Position numbers and translations under genes: made by a program. Below the pieces are notes generated by a model, which made no database searches, was not told the DNA's origin, and saw only the letters and a program-made list of their open reading frames with translations. Below, in pieces: positions 1 to 8,489 of a stretch of 64,000 nucleotides of DNA. Origin of the DNA: Nitrospirota bacterium (lineage in GTDB: Bacteria > Nitrospirota > Nitrospiria > Nitrospirales > Nitrospiraceae); contig JAUSMA010000065.1 of NCBI GenBank assembly GCA_030645475.1, positions 1 through 64,000 on the forward strand. Reading direction: 5' to 3'. Numbering within the stretch: the first letter of the stretch is position 1; every line of letters begins with the position of its first letter.

Positions 1-118
1 AACCTAACCAACCTAACCAACCTAACCAACCTAACCAACCTAACCAACCTAACCAACCTAACCAACCTAACCAACCTAACCAACCTAACCAACCTAACCA
101 ACCTAACCAACCTAACCA
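1..118 (+). repeat. 9-bp tandem repeat, coding for Pro-Asn-Gln
   Basis: About thirteen copies of the unit AACCTAACC run head to tail from the first base with no visible mismatch. In the third frame the unit reads Pro-Asn-Gln, and that frame stays open into the downstream coding region, so this is a coding minisatellite. A 9-bp unit keeps the frame whatever the copy number. The array touches the window edge, so its true length is unknown. Confidence 0.95.
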
Positions 119-530
119 GACCCCACCAACCTTACCAACTACACCGGAAAATTCTGGCGCGTGCGTTCAGGCCGTCACCGTATCGGATGCCAAGAGGGTC
201 TGGGACGCATTCCCGTCGAATATCCGCAAGGTGGGAATGGGAGCGGTGGAGAAATGGTTCACCACCCATAAGCCAGATCAAGAGACCGTTCAATTGATGC
301 TTGAAAAACTGGCCGTACTGGCGCAGAGCGAGCAGTGGCGCAAGGACGGAGGAAGTTTTATCCCGGCTCCCATGACGTGGCTGAATCAGAAGCGATGGAA
401 AGATGAGATTGTCACCGGCGTTCCGCAACTGACCAATCGTCCGAGCGCCCCTCCTCCTCGTACAGATCCGATTGCGAGAGGGCAATGGAAGCAAGTGTAT
501 GGAGACCCGAAGAAGTACGGATTCGATTAA
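3..530 (+). CDS. Replication organiser-like protein, C-terminal part (5' end outside window)
   Basis: The frame is open from the left edge to TAA at 528-530, so the start lies outside the window. Visible residues are a (Pro-Asn-Gln)n stretch of about 39 residues, a Pro/Thr-rich joint, then a helical domain with VWDAFP, AVEKWF and a C-terminal PAPMTWLNQKRWKDE. That last motif is typical of the C-terminus of phage replication initiator or helicase-loader proteins of the lambda O/DnaT-like kind. The repeat would be a flexible linker between an unseen N-terminal DNA-binding domain and this partner-binding domain. Neighbouring SSB and ThyX genes fit a replication role. The class is supported by the C-terminal motif only. 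Confidence 0.75.
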   Translation, partial: PNQPNQPNQPNQPNQPNQPNQPNQPNQPNQPNQPNQPNQTPPTLPTTPENSGACVQAVTVSDAKRVWDAFPSNIRKVGMGAVEKWFTTHKPDQETVQLMLEKLAVLAQSEQWRKDGGSFIPAPMTWLNQKRWKDEIVTGVPQLTNRPSAPPPRTDPIARGQWKQVYGDPKKYGFD

Positions 531-559
531 CGGTCTCGAACGTAGTGAGGAGGGATTGC

Positions 560-799
560 ATGAACAGCACGATTGTTCCACCGGTTCCCGACAGGAAACT
601 CCGTGAGCGAGCGGAGCGGAAACGACCAGATGCCGCTCCGACTGTTCCGGGGCCTGTCACCTGTCCGCTGTGTGAGCACGAATGGAACAGTCCTGATCGT
701 CGATTCATCAAGTTCTGTAAGCGATGTCGGCACAAGTTGCCACATCTTGAATTGAAAAGCCTGACGGAAGACGAGTTTATCTACTGTGAGGGATGGTAA
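560..799 (+). CDS. Small zinc-ribbon protein
   Basis: A 79-residue protein starting MNSTIVPPV, with a GAGGAGGGA ribosome-binding site just upstream of ATG 560. The C-terminal half has a CPLC and CKRC pair about 20 residues apart, a four-cysteine zinc ribbon. Its stop overlaps the next gene's start (TAATG). It probably binds nucleic acid or a protein partner; no specific family recognised. Confidence 0.7.
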   Translation: MNSTIVPPVPDRKLRERAERKRPDAAPTVPGPVTCPLCEHEWNSPDRRFIKFCKRCRHKLPHLELKSLTEDEFIYCEGW

Positions 800-1215
800 T
801 GCGACGATCCGCCACCTCGATGTACGGACGGTTTGCCAATTTCAAGCGGACGATCGTGACGGCTGCCGGCGTCGTCAAAGGCGCGCCTCGACGTGAGCCT
901 GGGAAAATGAATCCCAACGAGGCGCGGTATGCCGACCATCTCACGAACCAACCGAATGTGCGTGAGTGGCATTTCGAATCGTTCAAGGTGCGCCTGGCCG
1001 ATACCACGTTTATCGATATCGATTTTACAGTGTTTCTCGACGACTACTCCATGGAGTTCCATGAGGTAAAAGTTTTTTGGAAGAACCTGGACAAGGTGCA
1101 TATCGAGGACGATTCGAGAGTGAAGCTGAAATGGGTGCAGGAGAAATATCCCATTCCGCTTCGGATCATGTTTTTGCATCCTACGACAGGGCTGTGGACG
1201 CAACACCCATTTTAA
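799..1215 (+). CDS. DUF1064-like PD-(D/E)XK nuclease-fold protein
   Basis: A 138-residue protein. Its core reads NPNEARYADHL, then IDIDFTVF, EFHEVKVFW and a C-terminal WVQEKYPI. This matches the layout of phage DUF1064 proteins, a restriction-endonuclease-fold family thought to act as recombination or resolvase-type nucleases. Candidate catalytic residues are the Asp of IDFTVF and the Glu/Lys of HEVKVFW. ATG 799 overlaps the previous stop and has GAGGGA six bases upstream; ATG 793 in the same frame is possible but too close to that site. Confidence 0.6.
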   Translation: MRRSATSMYGRFANFKRTIVTAAGVVKGAPRREPGKMNPNEARYADHLTNQPNVREWHFESFKVRLADTTFIDIDFTVFLDDYSMEFHEVKVFWKNLDKVHIEDDSRVKLKWVQEKYPIPLRIMFLHPTTGLWTQHPF

Positions 1216-1237
1216 TTCGATTGGAAGGACGCACGCT

Positions 1238-1642
1238 ATGGATCAAGTGAGCTCGACGGTCTTGGAGGGGAATCTGACCAGAAACCCAGAGTTGCGGTAC
1301 ACGGATAAAGGGACGCCCGTGTGTTCATTTACCGTCGCGAACAATCGTCAGTGGAAGTCTGGCGACGAGAAGAAGGAAGAGGTTTGCTTTATTGATGTCG
1401 TGGTGTTCGGGAAGCACGGAGAGACCTGCGCGCAATATCTCGTCAAGGGTCAAGGCGTGATGCTGGTGAATGCGAGGTTGAAGCAGGAACGCTGGGAGAT
1501 GGACGGACAGAAGAAGAGCAAGCATGTCCTGCATTGCCAGGAAGTGAAGTTTCGAGGAAAACCAAAAGAGGGACAGGCGGACGGTGGCGCGCCTTCCGGC
1601 GAGAACCCAGACGGAGCCGGAGAAGAACAGCCATGGTGCTAA
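1238..1642 (+). CDS. ssb: Single-stranded DNA-binding protein
   Basis: A 134-residue OB-fold SSB. It starts MDQVSSTVLEGNLTRNPELR, followed by TPVCSFTVANNR, FIDVVVFGKHGETCAQYLVKG and RWEMDGQKK, all in the normal SSB order. It coats single-stranded DNA during replication and recombination. The usual acidic tip ending in Pro-Phe is absent; the protein ends EEQPWC, so contact with host SSB partners may differ. A GGAAGGA site precedes ATG 1238. Confidence 0.93.
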   Translation: MDQVSSTVLEGNLTRNPELRYTDKGTPVCSFTVANNRQWKSGDEKKEEVCFIDVVVFGKHGETCAQYLVKGQGVMLVNARLKQERWEMDGQKKSKHVLHCQEVKFRGKPKEGQADGGAPSGENPDGAGEEQPWC

Positions 1643-1872
1643 GGCAGGTCGTGCATCGCCTCAGTTGGTTACACATGTGGGACGTGGTCGCGCCAATTGT
1701 GCGTCACGCGCCTAAACAGATCCGGTGTCAGCTGACGTTTCAGCATTATCGGGCAAGTATCGAGATGGCCATCATCAACGGAAACAGACGAGCGATGGAG
1801 ATCTCGTGTACCTGTCTTTACCTGTTCAGCTTGCAGCAAGTGTCACGTGGTGGTGTCAACAAATGGTGGTGA
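1633..1872 (+). CDS. Hypothetical small protein (doubtful)
   Basis: A 79-residue frame beginning inside the end of ssb and ending at TGA just before the thyX ribosome-binding site. It is listed because it fills an otherwise empty 240-bp gap. No domain is seen. An alternative in this gap is an N-terminal extension of ThyX from GTG 1725, which also stays open. The choice cannot be settled from sequence. Confidence 0.25.
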   Translation: MVLRQVVHRLSWLHMWDVVAPIVRHAPKQIRCQLTFQHYRASIEMAIINGNRRAMEISCTCLYLFSLQQVSRGGVNKWW

Positions 1873-1883
1873 GGAGGGACGGC

Positions 1884-2567
1884 ATGAACGTCGTAGAACC
1901 GTATTGGGAAATTTATAACGATGGGGCAGATCCAGATAAGCAGGAAGAATTTACCGAAGTGGACGGGATCAGACTAGTGCGGAAGGTGGAACACTACGCG
2001 AGAATTTCTCACCGATCTGAAGAGGCTCAGACCGCGATATCATGGGATAGATTTCTCCGCGCCGTCGTCTTGAATAAAGGCGATTGGTCTGTCGTGGAGC
2101 ATGCCTCTCTTTCCGTCACGTTCTATGTCGACCGTGGCATCACGCATGAAATTGTTCGACATCGGCTCGCCTCCTATACGCAAGAGTCCACACGCTTTGT
2201 GAACTATGCGAAGAAAATGTCACCGAGTTTTATCTATCCGAGACCGCAAGACTTGGAACAGGACCCTGACTGGAAGATTGCGATTGAAGCGTGTGAAGAC
2301 GGCTACCAGAGATTGATCGCGAAGGGCTGGACCGCACAAGAAGCGAGGTCGGTGTTCCCGAATGCTCTTGGTAGCAAGATCGCGATGACCTGTAATCTTC
2401 GAAACTGGCGGCATTATCTCCTGATGCGGAGCACGCGCGAGGCGCATCCGCAAATGCGTCAGGTGATTGATCCGCTCTTGTTGAAACTGAAAGCGACAAT
2501 TCCAATCTTCTTTGAAGACATTGAAGCGGGTGCGACTCAGGCGGACAACCTGAAAAAGATGCGATAG
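1884..2567 (+). CDS. thyX: FAD-dependent thymidylate synthase
   Basis: A 227-residue protein that would methylate dUMP to dTMP using methylene-tetrahydrofolate, FAD and NADPH. The ThyX signature is seen as RHRLASYTQESTR at about residues 92-104, preceded by VEHASLSVTFYVDRGITHEIV and followed by NLRNWRHYLLMRS. ATG 1884 was chosen because GAGGAGGG lies just upstream; the frame is open further up to GTG 1725. Together with the dNMP kinase at 21.6 kb it would feed phage DNA synthesis. Confidence 0.93.
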   Translation: MNVVEPYWEIYNDGADPDKQEEFTEVDGIRLVRKVEHYARISHRSEEAQTAISWDRFLRAVVLNKGDWSVVEHASLSVTFYVDRGITHEIVRHRLASYTQESTRFVNYAKKMSPSFIYPRPQDLEQDPDWKIAIEACEDGYQRLIAKGWTAQEARSVFPNALGSKIAMTCNLRNWRHYLLMRSTREAHPQMRQVIDPLLLKLKATIPIFFEDIEAGATQADNLKKMR

Positions 2568-2575
2568 GTCAGGCC

Positions 2576-2752
2576 ATGTACATCATGACATTTGAAGAGT
2601 GGCGGGCTGCGAATCAAGACATTGAGGCAGAGGTTTGCTCGTGGACGCACCTGTCAGGTGTGTCCTATGGGAAGCTGTCAGATCAAGGAATGCCTGGGTA
2701 CGTCGAGACTGAAATCATGAAACGGTACAACGTGCAGGTGTCGAAAGATTGA
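2576..2752 (+). CDS. Small hypothetical protein, 58 aa
   Basis: An open frame starting MYIMTFEEWRAANQDIEAEV and ending TGA at 2750-2752, nine bases after thyX. It is acidic and probably helical at the N-terminus. No family recognised. Its place in a tight same-strand row supports it as a real gene. Confidence 0.5.
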   Translation: MYIMTFEEWRAANQDIEAEVCSWTHLSGVSYGKLSDQGMPGYVETEIMKRYNVQVSKD

Positions 2753-2789
2753 GCGGCATTGAAAGCCTGGAATGAGGCGGTGATGGAGG

Positions 2790-4577
2790 ATGGGAAATGT
2801 CATGCACAAATTGAAACTCGCTAATGATCTCTCGTTGCCACTTGAAGTCGTGACGCAAACGGTTGCCATCCTCGCCAAACGGAGGGCGGGGAAGAGTTAC
2901 ACCATGCGGCGGCTTGCTGAGCAGCTTTTTAAGGCACATCAGCAGATCGTCATTGTGGATCCGAAAGGCGATCAGTGGGGGATTCGATCCGCATCGAGTG
3001 GTATAGGGCCTGGCCTGCCGGTGACCATCGTAGGAGGTGAGCATGGCGATGTGCCGTTGGAGCCGACCAGTGGGGAGATTGTTGCCAAGTTGGTTGTCGA
3101 AGAGCGCGTCAGTCTGGTCCTGGACCTTTCCATGTTCCGTAAAAACGAAGTGGCAAAGTTCATGACGGACTTCTTGGAGAACTTGTATCGGATGAAGGCG
3201 CGCGAATGTTATCGGACGCCCATGATGCTGGTGATTGATGAGGCGGACGCCATTGCTCCGCAGAAGCCACAGCATGGGGAAGAGCGCATGCTCGGGGCGG
3301 CTGAAGACATCGTGCGCCGTGGAGGGCAACGCGGGATTGGCTGTGTGCTCGTCACACAACGGTCGGCGGTGCTGAATAAGAATGTACTGACACAAGCTCA
3401 GGTGCTGGTCGCATTGCGCACGATCGCCCCGCAAGATTTGGCGGCGATGAAGGCCTGGATCGATGTCCATGGCACACCGGAGCAATGTAAGACGCTGATG
3501 GCCTCGCTTCCCTCCTTGCCGGTCGGTGATGCCTGGATCTGGTCTCCCGGATGGCCGACGATCGAGGGCATCTTTGACCGCGTGCATGTGCTGCCGATCG
3601 AGACCTTTGACTCGGGCGCGACGCCGAAGCCCGGCGTCAAGGCGATTGAACCGAAGCAGGTGGCGGACGTTGATCTTGAGGCATTGAAGCGGCAAATGGC
3701 CGCGACGATTGAGAAGGCCAAGGCCGACAACCCGAAAGAACTGCGGAAGCAACTGGCGGAGCATGCCAAACAGAACGATGTATTGAGCGCCAAGATCCGG
3801 GTGCTCGAAGCAAGGGCGCAACCGACTCAGGTGGAAATAAAAGAGGTGCCGGTCATTACGCCAAAGGATTTGGAGAGGCTTGAAAAAGGTCTCGATCGTC
3901 TCGCCAATCAGTATCATCAGTTCGCTGGAGCGCAACAAGTGGTGCTGACCGAGCTTGGCTATTTGAAAGATGTGGTGAAGAGCTCCGGAACCCCTCCACG
4001 TCAGAGCCAGGCGAGACCTATACAGACACACGCAGAGGCTCCTCGGCCTCCCACGACAAATGTTCCCAAGATGCCAACTATGCGCATGAATGCGCATGAA
4101 TCCTCAAGCGAAAGCCTCTCCAAAATGGCGCGCACGATGCTGACCGTCTTGGCCCAGCATCCTGACGGGCTGACCAAGGGGCAAATCCTTATCCATGCGG
4201 ACTACCGTTCGAGTGGTCCGGTATCCAGCACCTTCGCACAGATGATCTCGCTTGGATGGGTCTCGATGGGTGGTGGCCGGATGATGATTACGAGTGCCGG
4301 CCTGCAGGCGCTTGGCGACTATGAACCGCTTCCCACCAAGAGCGCGCTGCTTCATCACCTGCTGAATGGGCACAAGCTCTCCACCATGGAGAAGAAGCTC
4401 CTTCGGTGTATTGCCGATGCCTATCCACATGCCGTGACCAAGTCCGCCATTCTGACGGCGACACAGTACGCCTCGAGCGGTCCCGTCTCCTCGGCATTTG
4501 GGAAGTTAGTAGCGTTGAACTATGTCCATGCTGCTGGACGATCAGAATTGAGACTCGCCGAAGAACTGGTGGGATAA
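2790..4577 (+). CDS. HerA/FtsK-like ATPase with duplicated winged-helix C-terminus
   Basis: A 595-residue P-loop ATPase. Walker A is AKRRAGKS at about residues 29-36 and Walker B is MLVIDEAD near 145, with a QRSAV sensor-like motif after it, as in HerA/VirB4-type ATPases bound to DNA. A predicted coiled coil follows (about 300-400). The last 150 residues hold two related winged-helix units, each with a shared SSGPVSS core (YRSSGPVSSTF and YASSGPVSSAF). Role inferred: DNA translocation or processing in replication or recombination. ATG 2802, with GGGA six bases upstream, may be the true start. Confidence 0.75.
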   Translation: MGNVMHKLKLANDLSLPLEVVTQTVAILAKRRAGKSYTMRRLAEQLFKAHQQIVIVDPKGDQWGIRSASSGIGPGLPVTIVGGEHGDVPLEPTSGEIVAKLVVEERVSLVLDLSMFRKNEVAKFMTDFLENLYRMKARECYRTPMMLVIDEADAIAPQKPQHGEERMLGAAEDIVRRGGQRGIGCVLVTQRSAVLNKNVLTQAQVLVALRTIAPQDLAAMKAWIDVHGTPEQCKTLMASLPSLPVGDAWIWSPGWPTIEGIFDRVHVLPIETFDSGATPKPGVKAIEPKQVADVDLEALKRQMAATIEKAKADNPKELRKQLAEHAKQNDVLSAKIRVLEARAQPTQVEIKEVPVITPKDLERLEKGLDRLANQYHQFAGAQQVVLTELGYLKDVVKSSGTPPRQSQARPIQTHAEAPRPPTTNVPKMPTMRMNAHESSSESLSKMARTMLTVLAQHPDGLTKGQILIHADYRSSGPVSSTFAQMISLGWVSMGGGRMMITSAGLQALGDYEPLPTKSALLHHLLNGHKLSTMEKKLLRCIADAYPHAVTKSAILTATQYASSGPVSSAFGKLVALNYVHAAGRSELRLAEELVG

Positions 4578-4586
4578 GGAGATCAC

Positions 4587-6335
4587 GTGGACGAATTGAT
4601 TATTGATAGTTTCGCGGGTGGAGGAGGGGCCTCTCTCGGTATCACCTGGGCGTTAGGAAGACATCCGGATATTGCAATCAACCATGATGCGGCCGCCATC
4701 ACCATGCACAAGGCGAATCACCCCACGACGACGCATTACATTGAGGACGTATGGAAGTTGTCCCCACGCGAGGTGACAGGCGGAAAACCGGTTGGGTTGC
4801 TCTGGGCCAGTCCTGACTGTAAGCACTTCTCTCGGGCGAAAGGTGGCAAGCCAGTCGAGAAGAAGATCAGAAGCCTGGCCTGGGTGGTCGCGAAGTGGGC
4901 GGAGCAATCGAGTCCACGGCTGATCATTCTTGAAAACGTGCGGGAGTTCGAACAGTGGGGACCGCTCGTGCCTCGTTGGCAGTGTCAGGAATGCACGTGG
5001 AAAGGCACCGAAGGGCAAGCGACTCTCGCGCGGCAACGTCGAGCCTGTCCCCACTGTGATGCGAGTACCCTCAAGAAAACAGACGATCTGATGCCGGATC
5101 CGGATCGGTCTGGACTCACCTTCAAACGCTTCACCGGACGGCTGAGAAACCTGGGCTACGATCTGCAATGGCGAGTCTTGAACGCGGCGGACTATGGCGC
5201 GCCGACCCATCGACGGAGACTCTTTCTGATTGCCAGGAGAGATGGCTGTGCAATCGTCTGGCCAAAGCAGACCCATGGTGATCCGAAGAAGGCGCATCAG
5301 CATGGCCTGCTTCCATGGCGGACTGCGGCAGAGTGCATTGATTGGTCGCTCCCGTGTCCGTCGATATTTGAACGGAAGAAGCCACTGGCGGATAAAACCA
5401 TGCGTCGAATCGCGCTTGGGATCAAACGCTATGTGGTCGATAACCCGCGACCATTCATCGTGTGCTGCAATCATGGCTGGAAGCACTTTAGAGGTCAGTC
5501 GATCGACAGACCGCTCTGTACGCTCACGGCTGCCAGAGATGCGTATGGGGTGGTCATGCCCGTTCTGGAAAAGTGCAAACGGAAGACCGATGCCATCGCT
5601 CCCACGTTAATCCAGACAGGATACGGAGAACGTCCTGGCCAATCTCCACGGCAACTGAATATGTTCAAGCCGATGGGAACGGTCGTGGCCGGTGGTTCGA
5701 AGCAAGGACTGATCGCGGCATTCCTCCATCGATACTACGGGGGGAGTGTTGGGCAGACGGTCGACCAGCTGGGTCCATCAGAGTCACAGAACGGACACAC
5801 CTCTGTGGTAGCCGCCTATCTCGCCAAACATTATGGCGGAGTGGTCGGCGTCAGCGTGGATACACCCTTGCCCACGACGACAGCACGAGGAACGCAGAAC
5901 CAAGTTGTCACGGCCAATTTGATTCATATGAATCATGGTGCCAAGCAATGGTCTGGAATGGATGAGCCCATGTTTACCGCAACTGCGGGAGGGAATCATG
6001 CCTTTCTGGTCTACAGCTTCCTCATCAAGTACTTCGGGACGGCGATCGGCCAATCGATTGAAGAGCCGATGCACACTGCCACGAGTAAGGATCATTTCGG
6101 AGTGGTGACGGTCGAGATCGAAGGACAGACCTATGTGATCGTGGATATTGGCATGCGGATGCTGACCCCGCGTGAGTTAGCCAAAGGCCAAGGCTTTCCC
6201 GATGACTACATTCTCACTGGATCGAATACCAGCCAGGTTGCCAAAATTGGTAACAGTGTGTCGCCTCCACCGGCGCAGGCATTGGTCTCGGCTAATTGGG
6301 CCTCTGAGAGGCTGTCGAGTGAGTGTGTCGCATGA
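4587..6335 (+). CDS. C5 cytosine DNA methyltransferase
   Basis: A 582-residue enzyme. Motif I is FAGGGGAS (residues 9-16). Motif IV is SPDCKHFS (near 74), with the catalytic Cys in the SPDC variant of the usual PPCQ. Motif VI is LENV (near 116), motif VIII is ADYGAPTHRRRLFLIA (near 197), and motifs IX/X end in GFPDDY and IGNSVSPPPA. An inserted four-Cys zinc knuckle (CQEC and CPHC, residues about 132-155) sits between motifs VI and VIII. GTG 4587 follows AAGGAGATCAC. It would methylate phage DNA and so protect it from restriction or mark it; the target sequence is unknown. Confidence 0.9.
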   Translation: MDELIIDSFAGGGGASLGITWALGRHPDIAINHDAAAITMHKANHPTTTHYIEDVWKLSPREVTGGKPVGLLWASPDCKHFSRAKGGKPVEKKIRSLAWVVAKWAEQSSPRLIILENVREFEQWGPLVPRWQCQECTWKGTEGQATLARQRRACPHCDASTLKKTDDLMPDPDRSGLTFKRFTGRLRNLGYDLQWRVLNAADYGAPTHRRRLFLIARRDGCAIVWPKQTHGDPKKAHQHGLLPWRTAAECIDWSLPCPSIFERKKPLADKTMRRIALGIKRYVVDNPRPFIVCCNHGWKHFRGQSIDRPLCTLTAARDAYGVVMPVLEKCKRKTDAIAPTLIQTGYGERPGQSPRQLNMFKPMGTVVAGGSKQGLIAAFLHRYYGGSVGQTVDQLGPSESQNGHTSVVAAYLAKHYGGVVGVSVDTPLPTTTARGTQNQVVTANLIHMNHGAKQWSGMDEPMFTATAGGNHAFLVYSFLIKYFGTAIGQSIEEPMHTATSKDHFGVVTVEIEGQTYVIVDIGMRMLTPRELAKGQGFPDDYILTGSNTSQVAKIGNSVSPPPAQALVSANWASERLSSECVA

Positions 6336-6366
6336 TCTCCACGCTGATCAATAGGGAGGTGCAATC

Positions 6367-6663
6367 ATGAATCCACCGGTTGAACCGATGTTTCTTGACT
6401 TCAAGGCCTGGCGAAAGCGCAACACGGAACTGGAAGAGCCTTTACGCCCAGAGATCGATACTGAGTGCATGGAATGTGCTGATAAATGGGAACCGAACGA
6501 GCACTGCGATGAATGCGACGGCACTGGCGAACGTAACAAATTCAATATTGATGCGGACATGACATACCTGATGAAGCAGATCTACGAACGGTATTTAGAG
6601 CGCGATTATCGACTGGCGGTGCAGGCGTTCTACGCGCAGCCTGTGGAGGTGGTGCATGGGTAA
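6367..6663 (+). CDS. Small Cys-rich zinc-knuckle protein
   Basis: A 98-residue protein with two CxxC pairs, CMEC and CDECDGTGE, the second like the zinc repeats of DnaJ. A helical C-terminus (DADMTYLMKQIYERYLERDY) follows. GGGAGGTG lies before ATG 6367. Its end overlaps the next gene by eight bases. Function unknown; metal binding is inferred from the cysteines. Confidence 0.65.
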   Translation: MNPPVEPMFLDFKAWRKRNTELEEPLRPEIDTECMECADKWEPNEHCDECDGTGERNKFNIDADMTYLMKQIYERYLERDYRLAVQAFYAQPVEVVHG

Positions 6664-7258
6664 GTCTACGGAGAAAGAATTCTTACAACGGGTGGGCGAG
6701 CACATCATGACGGTGCTCCGTGACGAGGGTGGATATCGGCATGTGCGGTTTGGGAGACCAGGGACGAGGAACGAACAGTTTGACCTCATCACCTGGCCTG
6801 GGCACCTCTGCTACACGGGCGACATGGGTACCTATGTGTTTAGCCGGATCAGGGATATGTTTGAGTTCTTCAGGACGGACCGCTTGCAGCCTCGGAACGG
6901 GCAGACCTTATTCATCAATCAAGGGTATTGGGCAGAGAAGGTGTTGGCGTATGACAAGACTGGAAAGATCCAGGAATACGACCGTGATCTGGCCGAGCAG
7001 CGATTGCGAGAGGCGTTGAAGGAGATGCGCCGCGACAGTACCAGCGAGGAACGCGCCGAGATTTACGACGAGGTCTCCGGCAGCTTAGACGATGGAGAAG
7101 TGGCATTCAAGACTGCGCTGATGGACCATTTCCCTGATTCCTGGGAATGGGATCTGACCGAGTACACCTTCAGCTTCACCTGGTGCTGCTATGCCATTGC
7201 TTGGGGCATCCAGCAATATGACGATGCGCTGGTCGGAAAGGAGAACGTACCGGTATGA
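6656..7258 (+). CDS. Conserved phage protein of unknown function (200 aa)
   Basis: Starts MGKSTEKEFLQRVGEHIMTV and contains FDLITWPGHLCYTGDMGTYVFSR, followed by DMFEFFR. I recognise this combination from many tailed-phage and prophage accessory regions, where the protein has no assigned role. The C-terminus (FSFTWCCYAIAWGI) is aromatic and hydrophobic. It is translationally coupled to its neighbours, overlapping both. Confidence 0.65.
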   Translation: MGKSTEKEFLQRVGEHIMTVLRDEGGYRHVRFGRPGTRNEQFDLITWPGHLCYTGDMGTYVFSRIRDMFEFFRTDRLQPRNGQTLFINQGYWAEKVLAYDKTGKIQEYDRDLAEQRLREALKEMRRDSTSEERAEIYDEVSGSLDDGEVAFKTALMDHFPDSWEWDLTEYTFSFTWCCYAIAWGIQQYDDALVGKENVPV

Positions 7259-8328
7259 GTTCGACCACTGCGATTGAGTGGACTGACCGAGTCTGGAACC
7301 CTATCAGGGGCTGCTCGATGGTGAGCGCGGGCTGTCAGAACTGTTACGCCATGAAGCAGGCGCACCGGTTCAGCGGTCCAGGTCAGCCCTATGAAGGGTT
7401 GACCTATGGGCCTCGATGGACGGGGAAAATCAAGTTGGTCCCAGAGGCGCTCGACGCGCCGCTGCACTGGAAGAAACCGCGACGGATCTTCGTGAACTCG
7501 ATGAGCGATCTCTTTCATGAGGAGGTGCACGACAAGTTTATTGCGGCGGTGTTCGGCGTGATGGCTGCGGCACCGCAACACACATTTCAAGTGCTAACCA
7601 AGCGGCCAGAGCGGATGCGACAGTGGTTTAGATGGATCGAGTCGAAGCGCGGAGGACTGACAACTTCGCTCGTCAAGCATGGCGGCGCCTGGCCGAAGGT
7701 GGACGAGTATTCCGCTGAGTCGGTGCTCTGTGCCTATTGTGCCCGCGAAGTCTTAGAGCCTTTGTCTAAAGTTACGTGGGCTCCATGGCCGCTCCCCAAC
7801 GTCTGGCTCGGTGTCTCCGTCGAAAACCAAGCGACGGCCGATGAGCGGATTCCCTTGTTGCTGGAGACGCCTGCTGCGGTGCGGTTCGTCTCGGCTGAGC
7901 CGTTGCTGGGGTCGGTGGATTTTAGTGTTCCCTGGCCTCCAGGTTGGCGTGAGCAGGGCGATCCTCAGAGCGATAGATTTGACGGATTGCGATTTGACGA
8001 CCGGAATTCCTTCGCGCGGCTAGGACGACTCAATTGGGTCATCGTCGGCGGTGAGAGCGGTCCTGGTGCTCGGCCATGCGATGTGAGCTGGATTCGCTCG
8101 ATCAGGGATCAGTGCCAGAAGGCGGGCGTGCCGGTGTTTGTGAAGCAGTTGGGAGCGAAGCCGTTTGTCGTTGAAGGCAGCCAGGCAGCACAGGAATGGT
8201 CCGCGTCAGGCGCGACGTCCGTGATGGACGACTGTGGCGGTATTCATGTGAAGGACAAGAAGGGCGGCGACATGGCCGAGTGGTCTGAGGATCTGCGTGT
8301 CAGAGAATTTCCAGGGAGGAAGCTATGA
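7255..8328 (+). CDS. DUF5131 / phage Gp37-Gp68 family protein
   Basis: A 357-residue protein with the family's N-terminal cysteine motif: IEWTDRVWNPIRGC, then GCQNCYAM. Later come IFVNSMSDLFHEEV, TKRPERM, PNVWLGVSVENQ and VIVGGESGPGARPC, in the usual order. The family is distantly radical-SAM-like, and some cellular members are paired with three-Cys-motif partner proteins; no such partner is seen here. It overlaps the previous gene by ATGA. A 70-residue insertion with CAYCAR lies in the middle. Confidence 0.85.
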   Translation: MSSTTAIEWTDRVWNPIRGCSMVSAGCQNCYAMKQAHRFSGPGQPYEGLTYGPRWTGKIKLVPEALDAPLHWKKPRRIFVNSMSDLFHEEVHDKFIAAVFGVMAAAPQHTFQVLTKRPERMRQWFRWIESKRGGLTTSLVKHGGAWPKVDEYSAESVLCAYCAREVLEPLSKVTWAPWPLPNVWLGVSVENQATADERIPLLLETPAAVRFVSAEPLLGSVDFSVPWPPGWREQGDPQSDRFDGLRFDDRNSFARLGRLNWVIVGGESGPGARPCDVSWIRSIRDQCQKAGVPVFVKQLGAKPFVVEGSQAAQEWSASGATSVMDDCGGIHVKDKKGGDMAEWSEDLRVREFPGRKL

Positions 8329-8489
8329 GCTTCGTTGATGATGTGAAACGGAAAATTGAGATCATCTTGTATGTGCAGTTTGTACTAAAGTTCATTGCCA
8401 TCGTATTGGCGTCTTATTGGATGGCGAATCTCGATTGGTCGCACGGATTACACGGCGTGTTGCTCTATCTGTGGGAGGGGAAGCTATGA
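8325..8489 (+). CDS. Small single-pass membrane protein
   Basis: A 54-residue protein overlapping the previous stop by ATGA and preceded by GGGAGGAAG. A hydrophobic stretch covers about residues 13-35 (ILYVQFVLKFIAIVLASYWM). It overlaps the next gene in the same way. Function unknown. Confidence 0.6.
   Translation: MSFVDDVKRKIEIILYVQFVLKFIAIVLASYWMANLDWSHGLHGVLLYLWEGKL

Noticed and set aside
1..118. Telomere-like or centromere-like repeat at a replicon end
   Set aside because: The 9-bp unit is in frame with a protein-coding region and reads Pro-Asn-Gln; a coding linker explains it better. It touches the window edge only because the window starts there.
2715..4097. Long open frame (460 codons) on the minus strand opposite the HerA-like gene
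   Set aside because: It is fully antisense to a gene with clear motifs, has no fitting ribosome-binding site and no recognisable domain; codon structure of the sense gene produces it.
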